A stretch of DNA of 64,000 bases, from positions 86,160,408-86,224,407 of the forward strand of contig OX377202.1 of assembly GCA_947396885.1 (NCBI GenBank), in the 5' to 3' direction. The notes below the pieces were generated by a model. The model did not search any database and was not told the DNA's origin. It saw only the letters and a list, made by a program, of their open reading frames with translations. Each line of letters starts with the position of its first letter. Within the stretch, counting starts at the first letter, position 1. Source of the stretch: Heligmosomoides polygyrus polygyrus. Taxonomy: Eukaryota > Nematoda > Chromadorea > Rhabditida > Heligmosomidae. A program made the position numbers and the translations under genes. Of this stretch, positions 21,393 to 34,113 are shown one piece after another.

Positions 21393-22138
21393 ACCTCGGG
21401 CGACTAATAACAAGGAAGCTGACTGTGAATAGGGTTCGCGACTGGAAAACTGAGTATAGATGCAATACTTCTCGAATGTAATTTGGGTACTAAGCGGGCT
21501 GGTGCCCGCTGTACACCGGTAAAGTGTCTTAAAACGGGTAAGCTAGGTCAGCCATACCCCGGAGTTCCTTTCCTTCCCTAGTTCTGTGCTCTCCTTCGCG
21601 TCAGCGGAAAAAGAAAAAGATACGATTCGTTAATGGCATACAAAATGCCTTATGGCCTAACAAGCTAAGGATGGCATGCGTTGGGCGACCTATGCGGCAC
21701 GCCTTCCGAATTCTGACGCAAGTTGGACGACGTCTGCAACACGCTTTGTGGATCCCGACGCGCGTTGGACGACGTCTTCAGCTTCAGTATTCTGAGTCTC
21801 GGCGTTCCGCACAAGATTTCTGTAAACAAGCCCACGCGTTGATCGTTCAGCATATCATAAACTTGAGTGATCCAGTTATTAAAGTTCGCCAGCAATCGCC
21901 CACGATGCAGTCAAAAAATGACCGGCTGGTAGACGTCGCCCCATCGAAGGCATCTCTTGGCTTTGGTCTCCCTCGCCTCGACTGACAACGTGATCCGCGA
22001 ACCAACTGGACCATATATAGTAAGATCTAGGCGATTTCAGATCAATCCCTCTCACCGTACCAGCCTAGCGTCAGTACAAACCAAACGACAGTGATGTTTC
22101 TTGTAATTCCCCGTTATTACGCATACATGGCTTCTTTA

Positions 22139-22329
22139 GGGCCTGTTCATACTTCAAGCGACAAGAACGACAAGAGCGACTAGGGCGACGGACGGAGTGT
22201 GGAGTACGTTCTTCATATGACGTTCGTCGCGGATGGAGTGTGGGGTACGTAATTATTTACGTAAACTAAACTACGTCCGTCGCCCCAGTCGCTCTTATCG
22301 CTATTGTCGCTCGAAGTATGAACAGGCCT
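22139..22329. mobile_element. Palindromic MITE with TTA duplication
   Basis: The ends GGGCCTGTTCATACTTC and complement lie between TTA at 22136-22138 and 22330-22332. The arms repeat GCGACAAGAACGACAAGAGC-type motifs. The core holds the inverted pair ACGTTCGTCGC and GCGACGGACGT-like sequence. Confidence 0.78.
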
Positions 22330-22497
22330 TTAGGGGAGCACACCGCTTTCGACTTTCTCTATTGCAAGGCGTCCGCGCGTGGTAAGAGCAAAGCGGAAAC
22401 GAAGGAAACGAAGTAATTTCAGTGATGGTGAAAGATGACGAGCTACACCACACAGTATTAATCCGGCTTCTGACTTTGACACCGTAAGACCTTTGTC

Positions 22498-22623
22498 ATA
22501 CCATCGCTCACCCCGAGCGACGCCTAATGATATGCACCCATATCGATTCCATCGCGCCGCCCGATCGATATGGGAGCATATCATTAGGCGTCGCTCGGGG
22601 TGAGCGATGGTATGACAAAGGCC
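22498..22623. mobile_element. 126-bp near-perfect palindromic MITE with TAA duplication
   Basis: The ends GACCTTTGTCATACCATCGC and GCGATGGTATGACAAAGGCC lie between TAA at 22495-22497 and 22624-22626. Almost the whole element can fold on itself, which suggests recent activity. It is related to the copy at 30928-31065 (shared CACCCCGAGCGA arm). Confidence 0.85.
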
Positions 22624-22649
22624 TAACCTGGCCGGGCTACTCGCCCCCG

Positions 22650-23130
22650 AGGGGCGGTCTTTATGTACGAATGGTCGCCGCGCCCGCGACGACGACTGTC
22701 GCGTGCGCGATGAGCTCAGCTGCGGTCGTGGGAGCTCTGCCTCATGACTTGCTGCAGATTCTAGGTTTGAATTGTTGATATCCCTTTCTGCTGTTGCAGG
22801 AGCTGCGGGAAAACATGATCTGGTTCAGAAATTGAGTTCGAGTTGTAAAACCACAGAACGTTCTAATGCTCAATTTTATACGGTGCTTCTTCAGGAAAAG
22901 CTGAAAATATGACACACTATCGCAGTGAAACTGACTTTGTACACACTCTTTAACACTTGATGTACAAGTTTTGATGCAGGTCTAGATATCACTGGCCGCT
23001 GAAGCCACCTAAGTGCGACATCTTCTGCCGCGCTCGCCGCACTTTTCGCAGCATCTGCGGCGACCATTTGTACATAATGTCCCGCAGCCCTCGCCCCCGC
23101 GAGTAGCGCCAGGGCAGTTTTGAAACGGGC
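22650..23130 (+). repeat. Dispersed repeat, direct pair with 25165-25640
   Basis: The two copies share GGGGCGGTCTTTATGTACG, TTGATATCCCTTTCTGCTG and ACACTTGATGTACAAGTTTT-like landmarks over nearly 480 bp. No protein or terminal repeats are recognised. Confidence 0.7.
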
Positions 23131-23451
23131 GCGGATGTTTCCATACCTGGTTCACGTCTGAATCATGAGCTCACGGTCGCGATGAACGAGTCTCCAAGCG
23201 ATGACGGCTTACTAATTCTACAGGGACTGAGGCGTACTACATCATGCTAATGGTAAGACCGGTTGCACTGACCGTTTTGGAGTTGCATTGAAGCCTTTGC
23301 GAGAAATTACGGGGGGGGGGGGGGGAGGGGGAGGAGAGAGTCTTTAAGGAGGGGTGAAGGAGGTAATCACTACTCATATCCTCCAAGCAGATAACATAAC
23401 TTCTCGAACCACACTCCAGAGCTGTCTAGAGATGAACGAAAACAAACTCAC

Positions 23452-23532
23452 TACTCCTCTCCGGAGCTTTCAGAGCCTGACTAGACAATTGAATGTCCTT
23501 GTAATACTCGTAGTAGAGGTCTATCAACGCTC
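23452..23532 (-). CDS. Candidate internal exon, unknown gene
   Basis: The minus strand has acceptor ATCATTAG, 81 nt encoding ALIDLYYEYYKDIQLSSQAL and KAPERS, and a strong donor A|GTGAGT. It is a good exon candidate by splice signals and composition, but I do not recognise the family. No frame-compatible partner was found. Confidence 0.38.
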
Positions 23533-23539
23533 CTAATGA

Positions 23540-24600
23540 TAAAAACTTCCTTACCTCCTTTACGACAGTGGAGTGGAATGAATCGACACATCCATTCAGT
23601 GTTAGTAGATTTTCTAGGACAGCTCGAAAAGCTATAGGACATAATTGAGATGAAGAATGTCGGTCATATGTGTCTCGGTTTCCTCTCCATGGGCTCCAAC
23701 AAGCGGGACAGACGCTAATGAAAATGATGATATGCCTTCATACCAGGGCGGATAACTACTGAGTATCTGGTGACCTACCCCTCCCCCGACTCAATTTGCG
23801 CCTATAGCCATGTGCCACATGTAATCCAAGATCCTGGCAAACTCACAAACGCCTCAAAAAACCTCGCGGAATACCGGAAAACGCCCAAGACTCAAAGCTT
23901 ACCATCTAACAGACTCATCTTGTGGAGGGGCTCCAGCCGCTATAAACTCCTTGAACGAGGTCTACTTGAAAATCTACAAAACACCGTTCGCACCAGGGCG
24001 TCTGCAAGCATACTAAGCTAGGGACAGTGTTACGTCACAGTTGACCATCAGAACAAAGTGCAGAAACTTCGGCTAAGGAAGCTGAGGTATTCGAGATCCG
24101 TTCGATTAGTCCAAGCATGTACATCGCAGCACTGCGCGGATACTTCAACATATCGTGGTAGTAGGATGCTCGAGGCGCAGTCGACACCCGCTCCGAACTG
24201 TGCGATTACGTCACAAGTTTAAAGGACCGACCGCGCCCCAATCGAACGCCGGCTTACGGTGTCAAAGACAGGAGTCGGACTTTTATAATACTGTGCTACA
24301 CTACCACCGTGCAGTTGAACCAACAGCAGGCTGCCCACATCCAGACTGACTTGCCAAAGCGCTCGCTTACTTGAAGAAAACATTAGGCCTTGCGAAACAA
24401 AAACATCGAAAATGTGATAGGCTGTGGCAGGAGATTTGATCGGGTCGAAGACTGAAGCACGTCGTAGAGCGCTCGCGTTGTCGATAAAGGGGTAATAAGA
24501 TAGGAGAATGAAATAACGGAAACAAAAAGAAAGGCAATAGATAAAATCGATTGGCTGTGTTTCACACGGGGAGATCATCCGTGCTTTTTTAAGCGTCGAC
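23540..24600. other. Intergenic, nothing firm
   Basis: Part of 23740-23870 resembles 20545-20600 (GGCGAATATCCACTGAGTAC type landmark), suggesting a low-copy repeat. No gene can be supported. Confidence 0.35.
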
Positions 24601-24603
24601 TTA

Positions 24604-24745
24604 AGACCTGTTCATACTTCGCGAGCGACGGTTGCCAGGCAAATCATACGTATCGATTATTGCTGGGCGAGCATTCGGAATCAATTGATCCGTATGCGTA
24701 GCACTAGCGACTCAGTCGCTCCCGTCGCGAAGTGTGAACAGGGCC
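24604..24745. mobile_element. Palindromic MITE with TTA duplication
   Basis: The ends AGACCTGTTCATACTTCGCG and complement lie between TTA at 24601-24603 and 24746-24748. The core reads ATACGTATCGATTATTGC and its inverted match, as in the MITE at 18548. A one-armed relative (TTAGGCTTATATTATACTCC) follows at about 24803. Confidence 0.8.
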
Positions 24746-25164
24746 TTAGCGACGAGTCACTAGCAGCGAGAAATGTGCAGAATCCCATAACGTCACCATG
24801 GCTTAGGCTTATATTATACTCCCGCAGGAGCATCCGCGGGACGTCCGCGGACGGAAGGTGCACCGCGGACGGCGTTGCCGGAGAACTGGTCCGCTTGGCA
24901 TAGTGCCGAGGCGGCGCGCGGTTTTTCGTCGTGTCGTCTCGTGCACTCCACGCCTCCCTGTTCGCCACACCCCGGAGTCCCTTCCCTAGCCCAATCTGGA
25001 GACTCACTCTGCTCATCTGACTCTCGCCGCTCGCGCGTGACGGAATTTTTCGGGGACCAGTTCACATGTAATCCGCGGACGGTCGTCGTCTTCCCGGGCG
25101 GCTACATTCGCATTGGAGCGCGTTTTTGGCGCCGGATTCCGCGGGACGACAGCAGTCGCGGTGG

Positions 25165-25640
25165 AGGGGCGGTCTTTATGTACGAATGGTCACCGCGCCC
25201 GCGGCGACGACTGCCGCGCGCGCGATGAGCTCCGCTGCGGTTGTGTGAGCTGTGCCCCATCACCTGCCGCAGACGCTAGGTTTGAGTTGTTGATATCCCT
25301 TTCTGCTGTTGCAGGAGCTGGGGGAAACATGCTCTGGTTCAGAAATTGAGTTCGAGTCATAAAACTAAGCAACGTTCTAATGCTCAATTTTGTTTGATGC
25401 TTCTTCAGGAAAAACTGAAAATATGACACACTATCGCAGTGAAACTGACTGTATATACATTTCTAACACTTGATGTGCAAGTTTTGATGCAGGTCTAGAT
25501 ATGACTGGCCGCTGAAGCTATCCAATTGCGACGTCTTCTGTCGCGGTCGCCGCGTCCGCGGCGACCATCTGTACATAATGTCGCGCAGCCGTCGCGGTGC
25601 AGTGCAGTGCAGGTAGCGACGAGTTTTCCGGGGCGCGGCT
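25165..25640 (+). repeat. Dispersed repeat, direct pair with 22650-23130
   Basis: This is the second copy of the 480-bp repeat. It is followed by a short tract also seen at 28980 and 30430 (GACGAGTTTTCCGGGGCG). Confidence 0.7.
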
Positions 25641-25644
25641 GGAC

Positions 25645-27111
25645 TTATCGCACCGTATTCAGGTGGTCGTCGCGGAACCCAACGGGGCGGCAGCGATATT
25701 CATCTTAACGTGTGCGGTCGCACGCGCGTGCGTCGGCCGGACGGAGTCTTTGCTGCTCCGCCTGCTTATAGGATGAGTTTTACGCTGACGTTCGGAGGCT
25801 GGGCCAGTTGAACCGATAGTACGTGTGCAGACGGATGCATGGTCAGAACGTGGGTAGAAAACGGCAGAACGACTAAATGTAGTGGTATATTGCAAGACCA
25901 TAATAGTGTTCATTGATCGAGTGGCATCAAGCCACGTAATATAAGTGGAGGAGGGGAACCTGAAAAAAAAGTTTAACGAGAGGAAGATCCAAAGACGAAA
26001 TCTAGTAATGGGAAAATGATAAGAGACTCTAGAGGGACAAAACTGCTTTTAACTTCAATGTTGTGCGTTAAAAATTGGAAAATGTTTAAATATTAGATAC
26101 GATTATTCAGTTAGATTCAGATTTGAGGAGTAGATACAGTACATTTTGAGTGTTTCCTGCAGCGGATACACATTTACATTTAGCAAGGCATATTGTGTAT
26201 TCAGAGGCCGAGTGCATACAAAATTAGCGAGCCTATAAAAATTGAATTTGATAATCTTTTTTGTGAAAGCTTCAAAACTTTTGTTAATTCATGACAACTT
26301 ATTGGTACCTCTCTCTTTTTCTCACTGGTTCAAGCTTTTGAAGTGCATGACATATTCATACAAAACTATTAATCAATAGCTCTAAGCCCGACAACTGTTT
26401 CACGATTTAGCGATTTCTAGTGATAAACTGGCAGGATTAAACTTGCAGGTCTAAACAGCAAACAGAATACAATCTGTGATGGATTTTGGAAACACCGAAA
26501 CCCCATGAAATTTCATTCGTATAGTATGCAAATGAAATGAATCTGATGATGGTAAAAGCGCACGACTATTAGTAAACAATGTAGTGGAGCAGATAGCCTC
26601 TAAAAACTTTTCGCACAAAAATTGTACTCTCTATGGACAAACGAGACTCATCTTTTCCCTCTAAAACGATTTTTTCACCCATTCAGGTCTTAGATGTATT
26701 TTTGGAATCATACCACTCCTGAGCACTCAGGAAGCTCTTATTTCTTAGGCTTAAGAAGGCATACACCGTTCCAGCATAGCCGCTGCTGCATTCTGTTGCT
26801 TCTGTTTCGCATTCTGTTGCTTTCCTTGTATTGCATAGGCGGAACGGTTCAGCGGTAGTTCGCGACCTGCCTTCCCGGTGTAGCATGCTGGGCGCATCGG
26901 CAACTCGTACGCAAGAGATACCCTCTGCTGCAGCGCCGCACTGCGTCCGCGCGCGTGGCTGCGAGTGAGTATCGTTGCTCGCAGCCGGACACAACATCAA
27001 CGATCATGCTCCGATCAATCACCAAGAATCACGCTTAGCATCCTTCATTTCGCTAATAGGCATTTGACATCATCGGCGAGCATTTTTTAAGGGAATGCTT
27101 TCGTAGAGTAA
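25645..27111. other. Intergenic, mostly AT-rich, nothing recognisable
   Basis: No protein family, splice pattern or terminal repeats could be supported. The 26760-27000 part is more GC-rich and lacks stops on the minus strand, but the predicted peptide is of low complexity. Confidence 0.35.
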
Positions 27112-27408
27112 GGGCGCGTGTAGCGCAGTCGGAGGAGGTGCGACTGTCGCGTGCACCCGATACCAGGTTCCTGGTTCAGATCTCCCGCCCAGGCCAACCA
27201 AGCCTTTCATCCCTCCGGGGTCGGTGTACTGGTACCAGACTTGTCTCTTTGAAGGATAAAGCGCTGACTTGTTCATCGGCTGGCCACCGCAAATCATTGT
27301 ATGGCCAAATACGCATTCATGTCGCCTCCACGACATCCCGTAGAAGTAGAATGCGCTGGCGCATCCCAGAAGGGATTGAGTAACGCCGTCCTTTATCCTT
27401 TATCCTTA
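27112..27408 (+). mobile_element. tRNA-derived SINE, best full-length copy
   Basis: The head is GGGCGCGTGTAGCGCAGTCG with B-box region GTTCCTGGTTCAGATCTCC. The body contains AACAAG-type linkers, GTCGCCTCCACGACATCCCG, and ends CGCCGTCCTTTATCCTTTAT. This copy is the reference for length (about 297 bp) and orientation of the family. Confidence 0.88.
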
Positions 27409-27409
27409 T

Positions 27410-28455
27410 GCTTTCGTATTTCGGCAGTAATATGAGGAAGTTGCATTGAAAAAGGGGACGAATACTAGGAATGGGCGGTGACTACAATACGAAATGGAGA
27501 TGGAAATAATAGAAAACCTCTATTTCCCCTAAGGACACGGACCAGATGACCGCAAGCTCGACTCTTCAAGTGACTGCACCTTGAGATGGGCACGAGCTTC
27601 TTTTTTCGCTTCAAATAGAGCCTATGGCCCACATGATACGTTATATTTCTGTTGAGGAACTGTCTGCCATACCCTGTCCAGATTGCGTCATTTATGGTGG
27701 AAATCCCATTTAAATGGAATTCTTCGATAAATAGTTGAACGATTTTCTTAATTCGCTTTAACGAACCATTATCACAGCAAGAGTCTCAATTGCCTGATGC
27801 CGCCCCCAAAACGTAGTTCGAAGCTTACAAGAGCTGTTGAAAATTAGATAGCCTATCTCTCCAAATAACAGTGGAGTTGGTCTTTTGCCCTCCGAAGTAA
27901 AGTCTGAAGCTCTTTGTTGTCAACGCTTTCCTTCTGTGCTGGCATCTGCCGCAACGTTATAACTGCAAGGGGCACGGCAGCAGAATCTTTATCAAATTCG
28001 AATAAAAAATCCTAATCGTTTAGTGATGAAGAAGGCCCTTCTCCGCTCTCACCTGCACGCAAAAAGGTCATAAAATATGGATCTATTTAAGAATGTCAGA
28101 AACCGGTTTTAGCAGAAGTGTCGTCCCGCGTTTTACCCGTACTCAAAGCCCCTATCTTTCCCTTGATCCACTCGATTAACACCGCCAGATAGTTCCTAAA
28201 TGTTTGTAAGCATTGTATTATATTCACCTCCGCTGAACACTTCGCCACGCGCACACCACTCCCAGCAAATCTTTCTGTATAGCCATCGTAAGATGAAGCA
28301 AGCACAGCGGAAATCAAGTGTGGAAATCTGCACTCTCTTGGTTTTCAGCTTCAGAGATAATTTTCTAGTACTTTCTGCGGCTATTCCTACTAATAATTCT
28401 ACTCATCCACATTCTACCGCAACTACCTGAAAGGAACACTCACTGCTTACTGCCC
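27410..28455. other. Intergenic, nothing recognisable
   Basis: No coding frame with splice support and no repeat ends were recognised. Confidence 0.35.
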
Positions 28456-28459
28456 ACCC

Positions 28460-29120
28460 TTGATCGAGTCACGGAACAGCTCAGGTCGACGAAGTTTCAG
28501 TGGGTCGTTAATACGTCACAGCCTACAGCCGGTCCCGCGACGATCGCCTGCATACTGTGCGAAAACTCGTCCAACCCCGCCCGGAAAACTCGTCGCTACC
28601 TGTGGAAATTTAGACGCGAGTGAAGTGAACATGCATTACTCATCAGTATTGCAGTGGGACGTGCAGGTTCATATACTCCTCTATACAGCTTCAATTGCTC
28701 ATTTTTCCATCACAATAGTCCAGACACCATCCTATTTTTTCTGATTGGAGCAGTTTAAAAGAAATTACAAAACATGATCTCATGCTTAGATTTTCTTAGT
28801 GAAATGAGGAAGCAGGTTAGAGAAAGAAAACTCCTTGTTCAACCTGTCGCGCAATTTCATGGTCAGATCACATTGGGACAGCGTGGTAGTGTCGCGAAGG
28901 TTTAAAGGACGCGAACGCCGGATTACGGTGGCAGCAGATTCAGCATGTTGACTCGCGTCTAAAGCGACATGGTAGTGACGAGTTTTCCGGGGCGGGTTGG
29001 ACGAGTTTTCGCACAGTATGCAGGCGATCGTTGCGGGACCGACTGGCGGCTGCCACGTGGTCGCAGCCAACCGAGGCCTCGTCGGGCTGAACTGTTCCGT
29101 GACTCGATCAAGGGTGGGAA
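28460..29120. repeat. Inverted repeat pair around a unique centre
   Basis: The left arm is about 28460-28620 and the right arm 28940-29118. Landmarks are CTTGATCGAGTCACGGAACA, CGATCGCCTGCATACTGTGC and CCGGAAAACTCGTC. A third partial copy is at 30380-30480. The element may be a foldback transposon; no protein is recognised. Confidence 0.62.
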
Positions 29121-30359
29121 CAAAATACAAGGTTTACAGACATGTAAGACCTTCGATTTCGGGAGGTAACACCAAGTGTGCCTATGGTCCTTAGGCTCCA
29201 TTAAGAGAAGGATAATAGTTTTAAGTGCGTATTAAAAGAGGTAGGACACTTCTGCTAAAACCATTTTCCGACGTTCTTAAGTTCCTTTGTTTATGTTCCT
29301 TTGTTGTTTTTGGACTTGCAGACGGAAACGAAAAAAACCTTCATCAATAAACGATTATAGCATGTTTTATTCCAATGCGAAGAAGATTTTACTGCAGTGC
29401 TCCCAGCGGCTACAACGTTGTGGGTGATGTCAACGCAGAAGGAAAGCGTTAGCCACAGAAGATTTCAAACGTTGCTTCGGAGAGCAAAAGACCAAATGCA
29501 CTGTTATTTAGATAAGCTATGGCTCTTGTAGGCTTGGGACCAAGTTGTGGGGCAGCCTCAGGCAATCGAGATTTCTGCTTTAAAATAGAGAACTATTGGT
29601 ATCTGGTAGTTAGTGGAAGGGTTACCATAGCATACCGTGGGGTGCGGGAGTGGCGCTATGGTAGTCAGGAGAGGGGTCACCATAGCATACCGTGGGGTGC
29701 GGGAGTGGAGTAGCTACATACAGCCAATGTAAATGCAGTCTTATCTCTTATTTTCGATTACAGGTCCGTATTTTGTCTGCTTCCGTATTGGGCGATGGAA
29801 GGAGCTCCAGGATGTAGGCAATTTTAACACGGGTGCGTCACTCCAGCCACATCCTGGAGTCCCTTCCCCTGCTTAAATCAAGAGCATAGAACATAGCTAT
29901 AGCATTGTTTGTTTGTTTTCCTCATTATAGGTTTGCCATCGTTTCTTTTGTTCGTGTTAGTGACACTTTTTATAATGTGACCCCCCCCCACAACTACCAT
30001 AGCGGCATAGTTCGTTATAGCAGACTAAGAAAATCGTTCAACATCTACTGCAGAACTCCGCTTAAATTGAATTTCCACCATCAATGAACAATGTGGACAG
30101 GTGTATGGCAGACAGTTCCTCAAAACAAATATAACATGTGAGCCATAGTCAATTCTCTAGTGGAAGCGAAAACAGAAGCTCATGCCCATCCCAACAGTGC
30201 AAACGTTTGCAAACATTTTTAGGGAATTGAGGGTTTTCTATTCCTTCCAGCTCCATGATTGTAGTTACTGCTCATTCCTAGCCTTCGTCTCCTTTTCAAT
30301 TCAACTTCCATAGATTCCTGCTGAGTACAGAAGCTCACGCCCGCTCGTTGGTTTCTTGA
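29121..30359. other. Intergenic with short repeats
   Basis: A direct repeat of GTCACCATAGCATACCGTGG-type sequence occurs at about 29620-29710. The GGACTCC/GGGTGT repeat family recurs at 29790-29880. No gene is supported. Confidence 0.35.
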
Positions 30360-30639
30360 TGATTGATTGGAGTACTTGGGTCCCGTAACGATCGCCTGCA
30401 TACTGTGCGAAAACTCGTCCAACCCGCCCCGGAAAACTCGTCACTACCATGTCGCTTTAGACGCGAGTCAGCATGTTGACCTTCGTACAATTCAGTAGTT
30501 TCCAGCACCACAATGAGCTGACGGTAACAGAAATAAGATATGTCCTAGTTGCAAGGAGACACTTTGCTCGATCTTTTGATAAGGACGCTAAAATTGGAAG
30601 GGAATTCTCTGTGGAAACCGCCGCCGGGTGTCTGGTGCC

Positions 30640-30905
30640 CCTCCGACTAGGACAGATTTGCGAGCCGGAGAAGCACAGCGATGCCGCAGACCGACAGACC
30701 AAGCCAGCCAATCGCGCGACCTGGCGCTCATTGCGAGCGCGCGCGTCGACAGACGTTCACGTGTTTGACACGCCCAGGGGCACACGCGATAAGGGTACGT
30801 ATCGATCTGCATTGACGCGTTCTAGCATGGATTCACATGTTCAGCGCAGCGTTCCGGAAACTTCGACGCTCGTCTGGACGCTGTCAGACGGCGGGAAATT
30901 TGAAA
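30640..30905 (+). repeat. Dispersed repeat, paired with 20830-21060
   Basis: This copy carries ACAGACGTTCACGTG, GGTACGTATCGATCTGCAT and TCAGACGGCGGGAAATTTG. It ends at the MITE starting at 30928. Confidence 0.55.
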
Positions 30906-30927
30906 GCGGAATACAGAGCGAATTCAA

Positions 30928-31065
30928 GGGCCTATGTTATACCACCGCTCGCCCCGAGCGAAGCCTAATGACAGGCTCCCATATCGATCGCGCGAAGCGA
31001 TGAGTCGATATGGAAGCCTATCATTAGGTTTCGCTCGGGGTGAGCGCGATGGTATGACATAGGCC
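30928..31065. mobile_element. Palindromic MITE
   Basis: The ends GGGCCTATGTTATACCACCG and complement flank a near-complete palindrome with CCCCGAGCGAAGCCTAATGA in each arm. It is related to 22498-22623. Flanks are CAA and AAA, so the target duplication is not clean. Confidence 0.72.
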
Positions 31066-31329
31066 AAAGGCCTACTATCCTAGTGGGGGCGGGGGCACTC
31101 CACACTGGATCTTTGGCAACGGTGGCAAACCGAAAGCAAAGTAGTTAACAGAGGCGATATCGTGGACTGGGCTACAATGGGAGCGTTCTTTCAATTTGGA
31201 CGCTCTTATGCAAGCTTGACGTTTTTGAAATGTAACTTTTCCATATTAGGATGAGCTTCTCCAACATTAATACGTCGACGGCCGTGTGACACGATGTCGT
31301 GTTACAGCCTTGTAATTTCTACCATTTTC

Positions 31330-32372
31330 AGGTCGAACTGGACACCTTTCAAACCAAATTGGCCGTTTTTCACATTAAATTGGACACTGTTCCAAACAAA
31401 CCTTATGCTACTGAAATCATAGTGAACGTCCTCCAAATCAAAGTGAACTTCCTACAGAAACATACATAAATTATTCGATATTGGTAGACCGGTCGATATC
31501 GTTTACTGTCCGACGCCGATAATACTCGTCCGATTCCTGTAGTCATTCTCCGTACTCCACCCCCGTCAACACCACCGTAACTTTATGCTTCTGAAATCAA
31601 TGTGAACGACTTCCAAATTGAAATGAGCTCCTACGCCTTAAACTACGGACTCAACAAGATCACTAAAATAATTTTTTGTTCAAGAAAGATTTGGCGTAAC
31701 TTTCTTTGAATTTTTAGTTCACCTACCACTATATGTGTAATAATTTTATAGAAATTTAATTTTAAGAAAAAATTATAAGTTACATTTGTTGTGGGGCACA
31801 ACAAAGCAGCAAAGCTCATTAAAAGAAATGGATTGCGCCACGCGCTAAAACAAGTGGCAAGGTTCGTTTGATTGATAGTGTAAGTGCTGCTTACATGCCG
31901 CACCAAAGTGAGGGTATGTGTGTGTTTTTTAAAATTGTTTATGTTGCTTGTTTTGTTGTTGTTTGCAGGTGTGGAACTCCATACAAACAGAAATTTCGCG
32001 TTCAATAGGATAAAAATCGCGACATTTAGGACGAGGGTATTGCGCAGTCTGTCTAGACACCAAAAATGGACGCCTTCCTGCTTTTTAAAAAAGTTTTAAA
32101 TAATTGTTTTTGCTCAAAAATAAAATTTTATATAATTTCAAAGTATGTGTTCATTTATTGGGTAGATGAATTAAAACTTCAAAGAAAGTTATATTAAAAT
32201 TTTCCGTTAACAAGAAAGTGTTCTAACCTCTTGAAAAGTCTCTAGTTTAATATAGAAGTTCATTTTAATTGGGAAGAGTTCGCTTTGATTTCAAAAGCTT
32301 TGGACTAACCAAAAAGAGTGCCAAAATTGATCTGAAAGGTGTCCAATTTGGTTTGGAAAGTGTACAACAGGA
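31330..32372. mobile_element. Long-TIR foldback element (TGGACAC family)
   Basis: The left arm (31330-31700, with a local interruption near 31450-31590) and right arm (32080-32372) are inverted. Arms repeat short phrases of the kind AAATTGGACACTTTCCAAAC and TGAAATCAAAGTGAACG. The centre shares sequence with the element at 36233-37165. No transposase is recognised. Confidence 0.68.
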
Positions 32373-32843
32373 CGTAAAAGTTGTATATTTTTCCGGTTGA
32401 ATTCAATTTTTTTGAGGAATTTATTTTGTATGTGTACTTCGTCTTCATTTAATGTTGTAAAAAGCGCGGTCGACGAAAATAATTCCCGGTTACTGAATCA
32501 TTGAGCTTCTTGACAAGACAGACGGAGTGTCCAGAGTGTGGTAAAGCATCTTCTGATAAGTATCCTATTTTTTCAAAGTATCACGATCCGTTTCTGATGG
32601 GAGTAAAACCTGTAAACTAATGTGATGTCAAATTTGCCACCTGCAATGTAAAACAAAGAAATTTATTAAAATCTTTAGGACGGTGCAATTTTTTAAATGA
32701 CTGTTACATTGCTAGCTTTTGGCTTGGTCCAAAAGCTGCTTTATTAGCCGAGTTATGGATTTAAACCTCGAAAACTGACACATCATTCCTATAACTTCCT
32801 TGCAACCTAATACATTCTGAAAGTCATAAAATTTCTGTGTAAA
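32373..32843. other. AT-rich intergenic stretch
   Basis: Nothing recognisable was seen. Confidence 0.35.
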
Positions 32844-33137
32844 GACGCGTGTAACGCAGTCGGAGGAGGTGCTGACTGTCGTCTGCACCCGATGAAAGGC
32901 TCCTGGTTCGGATTCCTCGCCCAGGCCAACTAAGCACTCCATCCCTCCCGGGTCGGTGGTGGATTGGCACCAGAATTGTCTGGGAACGATAAAGCGCAGA
33001 CTTGTTCATCAGCTGGCCACTTCAAGTCATTCGTTGAATTGTCGAATACGAATTCAAATCGCCTCTGTTTCATCCCCTAGAAACACAATGCGTGGCACAT
33101 TCCAAAAACGGATTGAGTAACGCTATCTTTATCATTT
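32844..33137 (+). mobile_element. tRNA-derived SINE
   Basis: The head reads GACGCGTGTAACGCAGTCGG with B-box region GCTCCTGGTTCGGATTCC. The body ends ACGCTATCTTTATCATT. It is full length but diverged. Confidence 0.83.
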
Positions 33138-33287
33138 CTGTGTACTGGTCGGCTCAGTCATAGGAAGCAGCAATTTCGCATGCAGATTAACGTTTTCAGA
33201 ACTAATTGGCTTGTAGGAAATGCTGCAAACCGATATGACGTGAATGATGCTATAAATCTCTCTTTACAGGCACCCTTACATAACTTC

Positions 33288-33390
33288 AACAGAGAATTCA
33301 CAGCGGAAAACTCAGATAACGCGGCTTTTCGCTCACCATATCGCTTGATAAGCCGCGCTATCAGGGATTTCGGCTGTAATTTTCTCTGTT
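33288..33390. mobile_element. 103-bp palindromic MITE
   Basis: The ends AACAGAGAATTCACAGC and GGCTGTAATTTTCTCTGTT form the arms, with AACGCGGCTT and AAGCCGCGCT inside. It folds end to end. It has no shared terminus with the GGCC group, so it is a separate family. Confidence 0.65.
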
Positions 33391-33836
33391 AAATTGCTGT
33401 AAGTCGTGGATGAATCCGACCCCAGGACGGCGCTTTGTTCAGCTGTTTATTTATTTATTTATTTACTAAAACGCACTGATCGTGATCATATGTATGTTTA
33501 AAAGCGTGAAAAAGCACAATAACAGAAACGGTCCTATCCTAGTCAGGAGGGGGCAACTTTAAAGTGGTATTTGCCTCTGTCATCACAAGCTACGTCACCA
33601 CATAACACGAAATTAAATGAGGTTCCTCATATTATGGGGCAGCAGCTGAAGCAAATTTAAGGAAGAAAATGAAGACGCAGATGAGCACATGTATTGTCTT
33701 ATTACAATTTTAGCTCTTTCATTGTTTGTCGCCGAACCGCTTTCCGAGTAGAATCAGTTCTTTGCATTCTGGACAGTCCTTCAAGTCATATAAGTAGAAC
33801 CGCAGTATAGGCCAGGGGCCAGATTCATCAATCGCT

Positions 33837-33925
33837 TACCGCCCTCTAACGGTGAAAACACCGCCAAACCTGATGCTCATGAATGTCATGGGGTTTGGCG
33901 GTATTTTCACCGTTAGATGGCGGCA
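33837..33925. mobile_element. 89-bp near-perfect palindromic MITE
   Basis: The arms read TACCGCCCTCTAACGGTGAA and TTCACCGTTAGATGGCGG with CACCGCCAAACC and GGTTTGGCGGT inside. The loop is about 25 bp. It is well matched and therefore probably young. Confidence 0.72.
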
Positions 33926-33989
33926 AGTAGTTGGTGACCCTCTATGTCTTTCCATATTTCCAGCTAAGTGTATTAACCCTGGTTTATGG

Positions 33990-34113
33990 TTACGCCGCTG
34001 CGCGGCGCAGCTCCATAGTCGGAATAGATATAGATCGGGCGGCGCGAAAAATCGATATCTACGACGATCGTGGTTCTGCGCGGCGTGGCGTCGAGAGTAT
34101 ATACTAGGCCTTT
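33990..34113. mobile_element. Palindromic MITE remnant
   Basis: The CG-rich arms GCCGCTGCGCGGCGCAG and CTGCGCGGCGTGGC face each other, and the right end reads GAGAGTATATACTAGGCCT, the usual GGCC-TATAC terminus of the group. The left terminus is degenerate. Confidence 0.5.
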
